DNA from: CBDFNN01 sp965250215
Lineage (GTDB): Bacteria > Bacteroidota > Rhodothermia > Rhodothermales > DATKEJ01
Direction of reading: 5' to 3'
DNA: 64,000 nt
NCBI GenBank assembly: GCA_965250215.1
Contig: CBDFNN010000004.1
Coordinates: forward strand, 1,736,001-1,800,000
In this document: positions 43,276-51,151 of the stretch, one piece after another
Numbering within the stretch: the first letter of the stretch is position 1
Layout of the letters: each line of letters starts with the position of its first letter
Made by a program: the position numbers and the translations under genes
Notes under the pieces: model-generated
Databases searched by the model: none
Told to the model about the DNA's origin: nothing
The model's input: only the letters and a program-made list of their open reading frames with translations

Positions 43276-44841
43276 ATGAACAAAATTGTAATCCTTGATT
43301 TCGGATCTCAATACACTCAGCTGATTGCGAGAAGAGCTAGGGAGGCAGGAGTCTATTCTGAAATCCATCCCTGCACGCTTGACGTCGAAAAAGTCAACGC
43401 GCTAGGTCCCGATGGTGTTATTCTTTCAGGCGGACCGAATTCGGTTTATGATGAAAATGCACCGCAACTTGATCCTGAAATTCTTCAATTGAGGAAAGTG
43501 GGAGGAGATCGTGTCCCTGTCCTTGGGATTTGCTACGGCCTGCAAGCCATGGCCCACATCGGAGGAGGAAAGGTAGAACGTGCCGACAAAAGAGAGTTTG
43601 GGCGAGCCGAAGTTTTTGTAGATGATGACAGCGATCTACTTAAAGACCTTGATAATGCTGGTCAATTTTGGATGAGTCACGGAGATCATATAGTCAAAGT
43701 GCCCGATGGATATGAGGTAATCGCGCATACCGAGAATGCACCCATCGCTGCTGTTAGGTCAAAAGAACAACCTTTCTTCGGCGTGCAGTTTCATCCCGAA
43801 GTTGTACACAGTCCACAAGGTCACATCGTCATTGGAAACTTTGTTCGAGGGATTTGTGGCTGCACCGGTGATTGGAGTACAGAGTCATTTATCGAGTCGA
43901 AAATCAGAGAGATTCGTGACCAAGTTGGGTCCGATCATGTGATTCTTGGACTTTCCGGGGGCGTGGACTCATCTGTTGCTGCTGTGCTTCTGCACGAGGC
44001 GATAGGTAAACAGCTCACCTGCATATTCATCAACAATGGCCTCCTCAGGAAGGGTGAGTGGGAGCAGGTTCAAGATACTTTCCGAAATAATTTCAGCCTA
44101 AACTTGAAAGCCGTCGACGCCAGCGATTTGTTTTTAGATAAGCTGGAAGGCGTTGATGATCCTGAAGAAAAGAGAAAGATTATCGGGAATACCTTCATCG
44201 AGGTATTTCAGAATTCGCAGGAGGCAGTTTTGAATGAGCTTGGCGGGAAAGTCAAGTTTCTAGCTCAGGGTACACTCTATCCGGACGTCATTGAGAGCGT
44301 GTCTTTCAAAGGGCCCTCGGCTACAATAAAATCTCACCACAATGTTGGTGGTCTTCCGGAAGATCTGGGTTTTGAATTGGTTGAACCATTTAGAGAACTG
44401 TTTAAGGACGAGGTTCGATCCGTCGGTCGTGCCTTGAATGTCCCTTCAGAAATTGTTGATCGCCATCCTTTTCCAGGACCTGGCCTTGGTATTCGAGTGT
44501 TAGGGCCCATTACCCGGTCCGCTCTAGAACTTCTAAGAGAAGCAGATTACATATTTTTAGAGGAATTGCACGCCCAGAATCTGTATTCAAAAACTTGGCA
44601 AGCTTTTGCTGTTTTGCTTCCCGTTCGGTCTGTCGGTGTGATGGGAGACGAAAGGACTTATGAAAACGTTTGTTCTTTGAGAGCTGTAACAAGCCTAGAT
44701 GGTATGACTGCCGATTGGGCCCATCTACCCCACGACTTTCTTGGATACGTCTCAAATCGTATAATAAATGAGGTTAGAGGTATCAACCGGGTGGTGTATG
44801 ATATCAGCTCGAAACCACCAGCAACAATCGAGTGGGAATAG
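43276..44841 (+). CDS. guaA: GMP synthase (glutamine-hydrolysing)
   Basis: A 521-residue two-domain enzyme making GMP from XMP, ATP and glutamine. The N-terminal class I glutaminase has Cys86 in GICYGLQAM and the FGVQFHPEVVHS His/Glu pair. The C-terminal ATP pyrophosphatase has the P-loop LGLSGGVDSS (226-233), TLYPDVIES, IKSHHNVGGLP and the dimerisation end SSKPPATIEWE. The stop is three bases before the start of the next gene. Confidence 0.97.
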   Translation: MNKIVILDFGSQYTQLIARRAREAGVYSEIHPCTLDVEKVNALGPDGVILSGGPNSVYDENAPQLDPEILQLRKVGGDRVPVLGICYGLQAMAHIGGGKVERADKREFGRAEVFVDDDSDLLKDLDNAGQFWMSHGDHIVKVPDGYEVIAHTENAPIAAVRSKEQPFFGVQFHPEVVHSPQGHIVIGNFVRGICGCTGDWSTESFIESKIREIRDQVGSDHVILGLSGGVDSSVAAVLLHEAIGKQLTCIFINNGLLRKGEWEQVQDTFRNNFSLNLKAVDASDLFLDKLEGVDDPEEKRKIIGNTFIEVFQNSQEAVLNELGGKVKFLAQGTLYPDVIESVSFKGPSATIKSHHNVGGLPEDLGFELVEPFRELFKDEVRSVGRALNVPSEIVDRHPFPGPGLGIRVLGPITRSALELLREADYIFLEELHAQNLYSKTWQAFAVLLPVRSVGVMGDERTYENVCSLRAVTSLDGMTADWAHLPHDFLGYVSNRIINEVRGINRVVYDISSKPPATIEWE

Positions 44842-44844
44842 TTA

Positions 44845-46218
44845 GTGCGAATTAAATTCATTCATATTTTCTCCATTCTCATACTGTGTCTGTGCAGCGT
44901 ACCTGCCACCGGTCAGGACTCGAGTAACTTTCGACTTGGCGTTAGGGCTTACGAGCAAGGTAATTTCGAAAGGTCATTCAACTACTTCAAATTGGAGTCT
45001 AGTTCTGCCTCTTCCTACATGCAGGCCTTAAGTCTCTACAAGCAAAAAAGATTTCAAGAAACAAAGGAGAGCCTTGAATTTCTTCTTGATCGATACCCGA
45101 ATACAAAGTTTGAGACAAGGGCCAAAGACTTGCTTGGGAATGTTCAATTGTGGCTGGAGAATAATCCTGATGACAAGGGAATCGCAGTCCACAAAGTCGG
45201 AGTAGTGCTTCCCTACTACGATCAGGTGAAGCCCCTGACGAAGTCTATGGTTACTGGATTGCGACTTGCGATTGATGAACACAACGCCCTACATCCTGAA
45301 AATTCAATTCAACTTAATTTCGTCCCGAGTGGTGGATCGTCACGAGAATTGAATGCCGTATTGACAAAGCTGAAGAGAGAAAATGTCGGTGTTGTTGTAG
45401 GCCCACTGTTCAGTGAAGAGGCCATGCTGGCTTCTAAGATTGCGGAGCGAATTCAAATTCCACTTGTCGTTCCTCTCGCAACTGGAGATAGCGTGAGCCA
45501 CGGAAAAGACTATGTGTTTCAGATTAATCCGTCTTACGCTGCGCGTGGAGAGAGCATGGCACGTTATGCAACACAACGTCTTCAGCAGAAGCGTTTTGGG
45601 GTCCTATATCAGTCGGGAACGCTGGCTGAAAAAATGGCAAATTCCTTTGCTATTACAGCAAAGAAGCTGGGCGCTGATGTTAAATTTATTACAGAGATTG
45701 GTCGTTTTGGGGAATGGTACCAGCTTGATGATTTCATTGAGCCGGACTCTCTCACAAAAATTAATTCGATCTACATTCCCATCACTGGCGAGGGTGCAAC
45801 GATAGCAACAAAAATGGCTTACTCGACCATCAGAAGGATGCAGCCCGAGCTAAGAATATTAGGCAACGGAGAATGGAGCGGAGCTCCGGATAAAACGTGG
45901 CCGGCCGTAAGCAAAGTATTGGTTACACAGGCCTCTGTTCAGGACAGTCTCGTTTTGAATTCGACCTTCGCAAGTCAATTTGATGCGATCCTAGACAGAG
46001 AACCAGATCAACCTGCTTTGGCTGGATATAATGTTGGTCGCTATTTATCGGATGTATTTCGGGAGTTCGATGAAAATGACGATATACGAAATGAAATAAG
46101 ATCTCTTGGAGCTTGGGAGGGAGTAGGACGTAAGATTGACCTATCGAAGTCGAACGAGAACCAAGCTTTGTACTTCGTCGAATTGAAAGATTTTAGCTCG
46201 GAAGGACCAGGGCAATAG
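44845..46218 (+). CDS. TPR plus periplasmic-binding-protein-like (LppC/Peripla_BP_6 type) protein
   Basis: A 457-residue exported protein from a GTG. After a signal peptide ending near ATGQ there are two or three TPR-like helical pairs (~25-110: FRLGVRAYEQGNFERSFNYF, ALSLYKQKRFQETKESLEFLLDRYP). From ~118 a type I periplasmic-binding fold starts: HKVGVVLPYYDQVKPLTKSMVTGLRLAIDEHN, VGVVVGPLFSEEAMLAS, IPLVVPLATG and RFGVLYQSGTLAEKMANSF. The layout resembles LpoA/LppC penicillin-binding-protein activators, which also pair TPR and this fold. Its place just upstream of bamD supports an envelope role. Activation of a transpeptidase is inference. Confidence 0.85.
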   Translation: MRIKFIHIFSILILCLCSVPATGQDSSNFRLGVRAYEQGNFERSFNYFKLESSSASSYMQALSLYKQKRFQETKESLEFLLDRYPNTKFETRAKDLLGNVQLWLENNPDDKGIAVHKVGVVLPYYDQVKPLTKSMVTGLRLAIDEHNALHPENSIQLNFVPSGGSSRELNAVLTKLKRENVGVVVGPLFSEEAMLASKIAERIQIPLVVPLATGDSVSHGKDYVFQINPSYAARGESMARYATQRLQQKRFGVLYQSGTLAEKMANSFAITAKKLGADVKFITEIGRFGEWYQLDDFIEPDSLTKINSIYIPITGEGATIATKMAYSTIRRMQPELRILGNGEWSGAPDKTWPAVSKVLVTQASVQDSLVLNSTFASQFDAILDREPDQPALAGYNVGRYLSDVFREFDENDDIRNEIRSLGAWEGVGRKIDLSKSNENQALYFVELKDFSSEGPGQ

Positions 46219-46271
46219 CTCTAATTCCATGTCGTTACTCTAATGAGCGGAGTGTCTCCTAATTGTCAAGT

Positions 46272-47075
46272 ATGCAACGAATTATAATTACAAGTTTACT
46301 AGTATCAGTATTTTCCCTTCTTTCCGCTTGCGGGGGAGGAAATCCACGTACAGCGGCCTCGCCATTTGAGGCCTACGAAAAGGGAAAAACCTACTTCGAG
46401 AAAGGTGAATTTGACAAGGCAGTGATTGCTCTTACCTCCGTCTTTGACTTTGGAAGGGCCCACGAATATGCAGCTGATGCGCAGTGGCTACTTGCCGAAT
46501 CTCAATATCAAGACAAGAACTTTATCCTGGCAGCCAATGAATATGAGCGCTTCATGGCCTTATACTCCGGTGACGAAAGAACCGTAGACGCAGAATATAA
46601 GAGGGCATTATCCTACTACAATCTTTCACCTCCCTTTGATCTTGATCAAACGGACACAGAAAAGGCCATTACCTATTTGAGGCTATTTCTGAACCGAAAT
46701 CGGACGCATCCACTGGCTACCGATGTTGGAGCAAAGATTGATGAGCTACAAGAAAAGCAGGCTCTGAAAGAATACGAATCAGGCAAACTTTACCACAAAC
46801 GAGAGCAGTACCAAGCTTCAGCTATCCAATTTGAGCGAGTGCTAGACAAGTTTCCCAATACAAAATATGCAGCTATGGCTTTGGTGGGCGCTATGCAGGC
46901 TTGGACGGACTATAGTGACGTGAGTGTCGACTCTCGGAAAAAGGAGAGGCTCGATAAGGCGATCGAAATCTACAATCGTCTTGTTCAGATTTTCCCAGGA
47001 CGTCCAGAGCTCAAAGAGGCCGAGCTTATCTACGGTGGGATTCAAAAGCGACTAGAGACTATCTCCACGATCTAA
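46272..47075 (+). CDS. bamD: Outer membrane assembly lipoprotein BamD
   Basis: A 267-residue lipoprotein from the ATG at 46272; a TTG at 46263 is an alternative. Lipobox LLSAC with Cys20. The mature part is a TPR array: AYEKGKTYFEKGEFDKAVIALTSVF, AADAQWLLAESQYQDKNFILAANEYERFMALYSGDE, AEYKRALSYYNLSPPFDLDQTDTEKAITYLRLFLNRN and the YESGKLYHKREQYQASAIQFERVLDKFPNTKYAAMAL repeat. The DLDQTDTEKAI segment is characteristic of BamD/ComL. BamD works with BamA to insert outer-membrane beta-barrels. nadD follows after 12 bases. Confidence 0.92.
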   Translation: MQRIIITSLLVSVFSLLSACGGGNPRTAASPFEAYEKGKTYFEKGEFDKAVIALTSVFDFGRAHEYAADAQWLLAESQYQDKNFILAANEYERFMALYSGDERTVDAEYKRALSYYNLSPPFDLDQTDTEKAITYLRLFLNRNRTHPLATDVGAKIDELQEKQALKEYESGKLYHKREQYQASAIQFERVLDKFPNTKYAAMALVGAMQAWTDYSDVSVDSRKKERLDKAIEIYNRLVQIFPGRPELKEAELIYGGIQKRLETISTI

Positions 47076-47087
47076 CACGGAGCAAAG

Positions 47088-47672
47088 ATGAAGCTTGGGG
47101 TTTTTGGAGGTTCTTTCAATCCTATTCACTTTGGCCACCTAGTAGTCGCGGATACCATTTGGAATGAATTCGAGCTCGATAGAATTCTTTTCATTCCTGC
47201 GAACGTTTCTCCTTTCAAAACAAGTGAGCCGGATTCAGCACGTCCAGATCATCGACTGAGAATGGTCCAGTTGGCTGTGGCTGATCACCCAAGATTTTCG
47301 TGTAGCGATATGGAGCTGCGTCGCGAAGGCCCCTCGTATACAGTTGACACCTTGGAGGAGCTGAGTGCTGACATGCCTAAAGCTGAGTTATTTCTCCTAA
47401 TGGGCGGGGATAGCTTAGCCGGCTTTCATCGTTGGAAGGAGCCAGATAAAATTCTTCAGCTTGCTCAGATAATAGTATTTGCAAGAACAGGAAGTAAAAA
47501 GGAAGACAGTTCTTTTGAGTTAGCTAGTCGTGTTCTGCGATCGCGGACCGATTTAACCATTGATGTTTCTAGCACCGAAATAAGACAAAGGATAAGCGAG
47601 GGGGCGAGCTTCAGATATCGAGTTCCTAATCGAGTTTGGACGTACATTAACGAGCATTCATTATACAAGTAG
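47088..47672 (+). CDS. nadD: Nicotinate-nucleotide adenylyltransferase
   Basis: A 194-residue nucleotidyltransferase that joins nicotinate mononucleotide and ATP to give deamido-NAD. Motifs: LGVFGGSFNPIHFGHLVVA (phosphate-binding HxGH as HFGH), FIPANVSPFKTSEP, HRLRMVQLAVADHP, MGGDSLAGFHRWKEPDKI and the ISSTEIR-like DVSSTEIRQRI. The length is normal. It is linked tightly to bamD and to the thioredoxin-like gene (8 bases). Confidence 0.96.
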   Translation: MKLGVFGGSFNPIHFGHLVVADTIWNEFELDRILFIPANVSPFKTSEPDSARPDHRLRMVQLAVADHPRFSCSDMELRREGPSYTVDTLEELSADMPKAELFLLMGGDSLAGFHRWKEPDKILQLAQIIVFARTGSKKEDSSFELASRVLRSRTDLTIDVSSTEIRQRISEGASFRYRVPNRVWTYINEHSLYK

Positions 47673-47680
47673 AAGGAATC

Positions 47681-48241
47681 ATGGCTCTAACAATGTCGAG
47701 CATGCAGGATTTAGGTAGTAAGGCGCCTGACTTCATGCTAAAGGCGGCCAATCCAGGGATCAGAGGGAAGCAGATCACTTTGGACAGCTACGCAGACAGC
47801 AAAGCACTCGTTGTAATGTTCATTTGCAATCACTGTCCCTTTGTTAAAACTATAGAGGAACGATTGCTGGAAATCGTCGAAAGTTATCAGGCGTCGGGCG
47901 TTGAATTTGTAGGTATCTGCTCTAACGATCCGGTCATGTATCCGGAGGATAATCTCGAGGCCATGTCAATGCAGGCCAGCTCAAAGAATTACACCTTTGC
48001 CTATCTCCAGGACCTCGGTCAGGAGATTGCCAAGACCTATGGCGCCGTCTGTACACCAGATTTCTTTGTCTACGATGATCAGCTCCTCTTGATATACCGT
48101 GGGAGGCTAGACGACGGAAGGCCTGGAGTGGAGCCAAGCACCAGCGACTTGACGGATGCCTTGGATCTGTATTTAAAGGGTGAGAAGATACCTGAGGATC
48201 AGATCCCCTCTATGGGCTGCAACATAAAATGGTCTGAGTAG
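47681..48241 (+). CDS. Thioredoxin-family (redoxin-like) protein
   Basis: A 186-residue soluble protein without a signal peptide. It has an AhpC/Redoxin-like fold: GSKAPDFMLKAANPGIRG, LVVMFICNHCPFVKTIEERL with C49-N-H-C52 as the redox motif, FVGICSNDPVMYPEDNLEAM, GAVCTPDFFVYDDQLLLIYRGRLDD and the conserved end segment PSMGCNIKWSE with a third cysteine. This family is widespread but its substrate is not defined. With bacillithiol genes in the same run, a thiol-redox role is plausible. Confidence 0.9.
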   Translation: MALTMSSMQDLGSKAPDFMLKAANPGIRGKQITLDSYADSKALVVMFICNHCPFVKTIEERLLEIVESYQASGVEFVGICSNDPVMYPEDNLEAMSMQASSKNYTFAYLQDLGQEIAKTYGAVCTPDFFVYDDQLLLIYRGRLDDGRPGVEPSTSDLTDALDLYLKGEKIPEDQIPSMGCNIKWSE

Positions 48242-48251
48242 GATAATATCT

Positions 48252-49712
48252 ATGGATTGGATTGTCCTAACTCCAGCGATTGTTGCCATCGTTCTTGCCC
48301 TTTGGACAAGACAAGTATTTGTTTCTCTCTTTGTTGGGCTCTGGCTTGGATCAACTATTTTAGTAGGTGGAAATCCTATCGCAGGGCTGAGAGAGCTTCT
48401 CGATCAGATGGTTGCGGTTTTTTCCGACGCTGGCAATACGAGGATTGTCTTTTTCTGTCTATTGGTGGGAGGATTGATCGCTTTGGTTCAATCTTCTGGA
48501 GGAGTGAGTGGCTTTGTTGATTGGGGAGTATCGAAAGGGTGGGGGAAGACCAGAAGGGGCTCAGAGCTGCTGGCGTTTTTCACCGGACTCATTGTTTTTG
48601 TCGAATCTAGTATTACCTCTTTAGTTGTGGGAGCGGTAAGTCGTCCATTTTTCGATTCAAGCAAATTACCGCGGGAAAAGCTCGCCTACTATTGCGATGC
48701 AACCTCTGCTCCAGTTTGCATGATGATTCCCTTGAATGGTTGGGGGGCCTATATTTTGGGTTTACTTGCTGCCCAAGGTGTCGCAGGTTCTGAATCCGTA
48801 GGCCTTCTCATTGGAGGATTGGCCTATAATTTCTTTGCGATATTTGCGATCCTTTTTGCGTTCTTTCTTGCCTTTTCCGGTTGGTCCTTTGGGCCGATGA
48901 AGAAAGCAGAAGAAAGGGCGAAAAGTACTGGCGAGCTACTTCGGCCGGGATCGACGCCCATGATAAGTGAGGAGGTATCAGAAATTGAGCCAGTAGAAGG
49001 TTCTCCAAATTCCATATTGGATTTCATCCTACCGATCCTGACGATGGTCCTTATGATATTTTTTGGACTTTATTTTACAGGTTCAGAAGTCGTTGAAGGA
49101 GAGGGCGCTACTTTTTGGCAGACTATGATGAAGGGAAGTGGTTCTACTTCTGTCCTTTGGGCCGTCGGTGCGGGAATTTTGGTGGCGATGATTCTCTATG
49201 CGATCCCCAGTGGCGGAAAAAGTAGGGTGATGGGTTTGAAGAAAAGTACTGAAGTTGTATTGAGGGGGAGTTCTGGATTGGTGCCAGTGACTCTATTGAT
49301 AGTTTTTGCCTTTGCACTTGGACAAATATCTCGAGCCCTAGAAATCGGCCCATACTTGGTCGAACTAGTAGGAACTGACGCGCCAATATGGTGGATTCCT
49401 GGGATGATTTTCCTTTTGGGCTGTTTCGTATCCTTCACATTGGGTTCTTCGTGGACCTGTTTCGCGATACTTATTCCTGTTGCAATTCCTTTGGCTGAGG
49501 GTCTGGGTATTTCCAGTGCTCTGTTATTAGGAGCGGTGATGTCTGGAGGCGTTTATGGGGATCACGCTTCTCCCTTATCGGACACGTCAATTATCTCTTC
49601 CATGGCGGCAGCGTGTGATCACGTGGACCATGTCAATACACAACTTCCCTACACACTGGGATTGCTTGGATTGAGCCTAGTTTCATTCATCGTGGCTGGA
49701 ATATTTGCCTAA
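48252..49712 (+). CDS. NhaC-type Na+/H+ antiporter
   Basis: A 486-residue inner-membrane protein with about eleven hydrophobic segments. Family signatures of the NhaC/ArsB-like superfamily: GLIVFVESSITSLVVGAVSRPFFDSSKLPREKLAYYCDATSAPVCMMIPLNGWGAY, SFTLGSSWTCFAILIPVAIPLA and MSGGVYGDHASPLSDTSIISSMAAACDHVDHVNTQLPY near the end. It likely exchanges sodium for protons, fitting a marine habitat; another substrate cannot be ruled out. It is the last gene of the long plus-strand run. Confidence 0.92.
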   Translation: MDWIVLTPAIVAIVLALWTRQVFVSLFVGLWLGSTILVGGNPIAGLRELLDQMVAVFSDAGNTRIVFFCLLVGGLIALVQSSGGVSGFVDWGVSKGWGKTRRGSELLAFFTGLIVFVESSITSLVVGAVSRPFFDSSKLPREKLAYYCDATSAPVCMMIPLNGWGAYILGLLAAQGVAGSESVGLLIGGLAYNFFAIFAILFAFFLAFSGWSFGPMKKAEERAKSTGELLRPGSTPMISEEVSEIEPVEGSPNSILDFILPILTMVLMIFFGLYFTGSEVVEGEGATFWQTMMKGSGSTSVLWAVGAGILVAMILYAIPSGGKSRVMGLKKSTEVVLRGSSGLVPVTLLIVFAFALGQISRALEIGPYLVELVGTDAPIWWIPGMIFLLGCFVSFTLGSSWTCFAILIPVAIPLAEGLGISSALLLGAVMSGGVYGDHASPLSDTSIISSMAAACDHVDHVNTQLPYTLGLLGLSLVSFIVAGIFA

Positions 49713-49842
49713 AACTACATCAGTAGTTTAGTAAAAACCTCTCTGACAGAGTCTAGCTTCGTCAAATATCAATAGAACCTGGGGGTGTATGGGGTGTTAA
49801 TATAAAAGCGCTTCCAGAAATTAGATTTAGCCAGTATTCAAG

Positions 49843-50682
49843 ATGTTGATGGAGAAGATTGTTGAGGAAAACCAAGAGGCAGGAGTCTTTCTAAGTGCCT
49901 ACGAAAAGGCGGCAGTAAAGGGTATTGATCCTCGATGCATTCCGATGAGACTCGAAAGGGATGCTCCCATCGGAGAGGCAACGGTGTATCCTGATTATCC
50001 CGACTCGGATCACGAAACTTGGAGGCTTCTGTATGAGCGCCAGATGGAGTTTTTACCCGGGAGGGCATGCGACGTTTTTCTGGACGGTATGGGCCTTCTA
50101 GGTTTCGATGCCCAGAAGATCCCGAGTCTTCGAGACCTGAGCCGCAATCTGTATAATGCTACAGGATGGAAAGTGGCTAGAATCCCAGGATTACTCCACG
50201 AAAGAGACTTTTTCAACTTGCTGTCGGAAAGAGTATTCCCGTCGACTGACTATATTAGAGGTCGAGACGAAATGTCCTACACACCGGCACCAGACTTATT
50301 TCATGATATTTTTGGCCATATGCCGATGTTGACAGATCCAAGTTTTGCCGATTTCTATCAGCTATTCGGGAAAGCTGGGCTAGTGGCTGAGGGTCAAGAT
50401 AGAATATCGCTGGAAAGATTTCATTGGTTTGGTGTTGAGTTTGGTCTTATCAATCAGTCGGAGGGAAGACGCATATTTGGAGCCGGTATCTTGTCAAGTA
50501 AAGATGAGGTAGTGCATGCACTATCGGATGAAGTCGATATAAAGCCCTTCGATCCAGAGCTCGTTGTAAATCAGGATTACGAAGTTTGGCATTTGCAGGA
50601 CACTTTATTTGTTGTGATCGACTCTTTTCAAGAATTAGAGTCTGGATTTAGACAATGGTGTGAAAAAAGGATGCTTCTTTAG
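49843..50682 (+). CDS. phhA: Phenylalanine 4-monooxygenase
   Basis: A 279-residue pterin-dependent aromatic amino acid hydroxylase that converts phenylalanine to tyrosine with iron, tetrahydropterin and O2. The iron ligands are visible: H154 and H159 in DLFHDIFGHMPML and E199 in FHWFGVEFGL. YERQMEFLPGRAC, RIPGLLHERDFFNLLS, TDYIRGRDEMSYTPAPD and the YEVWHLQDTLFVVIDSFQEL end match the bacterial catalytic-domain-only form (no ACT domain). A pterin carbinolamine dehydratase gene was not seen. It is preceded by a 130-base gap. Confidence 0.95.
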   Translation: MLMEKIVEENQEAGVFLSAYEKAAVKGIDPRCIPMRLERDAPIGEATVYPDYPDSDHETWRLLYERQMEFLPGRACDVFLDGMGLLGFDAQKIPSLRDLSRNLYNATGWKVARIPGLLHERDFFNLLSERVFPSTDYIRGRDEMSYTPAPDLFHDIFGHMPMLTDPSFADFYQLFGKAGLVAEGQDRISLERFHWFGVEFGLINQSEGRRIFGAGILSSKDEVVHALSDEVDIKPFDPELVVNQDYEVWHLQDTLFVVIDSFQELESGFRQWCEKRMLL

Positions 50683-50818
50683 GGAGAATTATTGTGATTT
50701 GGTGAATACCAAGGGCAATTCGCCAATCTTCATCGAATGTTGAAAAGTGAATAGGTTCGCGTTTAGTATATATTGCCTCCGTCTCTTGTAAGACGCGCAC
50801 CAACAGAGAGTTACCAGA

Positions 50819-51136
50819 ATGAGTTCAATTGGAGCATTTAGTAATAAGTTATCTACTACCGATGCCGTAAGGCAGTTATCTGTTAGAGTAATTGGAAACG
50901 TCCAACATGTGGGCTTCCGATATTTTGTTAGAACGGCCGCAAAACGCCTTGGTATCAAGGGATGGGTGAGAAACGAAAATGACGGATGTGTCACTGTTCT
51001 AGCTGAAGGTCCTTCAGAAAGACTTCGAATTTTACTGAGATCTTTGAATGTTGGCCCGTCATTGGCCAGGGTCGAAAACTTAGAAATTAATTGGTCGGAG
51101 CCGAGCGGCCAATACTCGGACTTTCAGATAAAATAG
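50819..51136 (+). CDS. Acylphosphatase
   Basis: A 105-residue protein; the last ~88 residues are an acylphosphatase, which cleaves carboxyl-phosphate bonds such as acetyl- or 1,3-bisphosphoglycerate phosphate. The phosphate loop GNVQHVGFRYFV carries catalytic Arg34, and GWVRNENDGCV carries catalytic Asn52. The first ~16 residues are an extra leader; no later ATG is available before the conserved part. It is a single gene converging on glgP. Confidence 0.93.
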   Translation: MSSIGAFSNKLSTTDAVRQLSVRVIGNVQHVGFRYFVRTAAKRLGIKGWVRNENDGCVTVLAEGPSERLRILLRSLNVGPSLARVENLEINWSEPSGQYSDFQIK

Positions 51137-51151
51137 GAGACTAGTTTTCAT

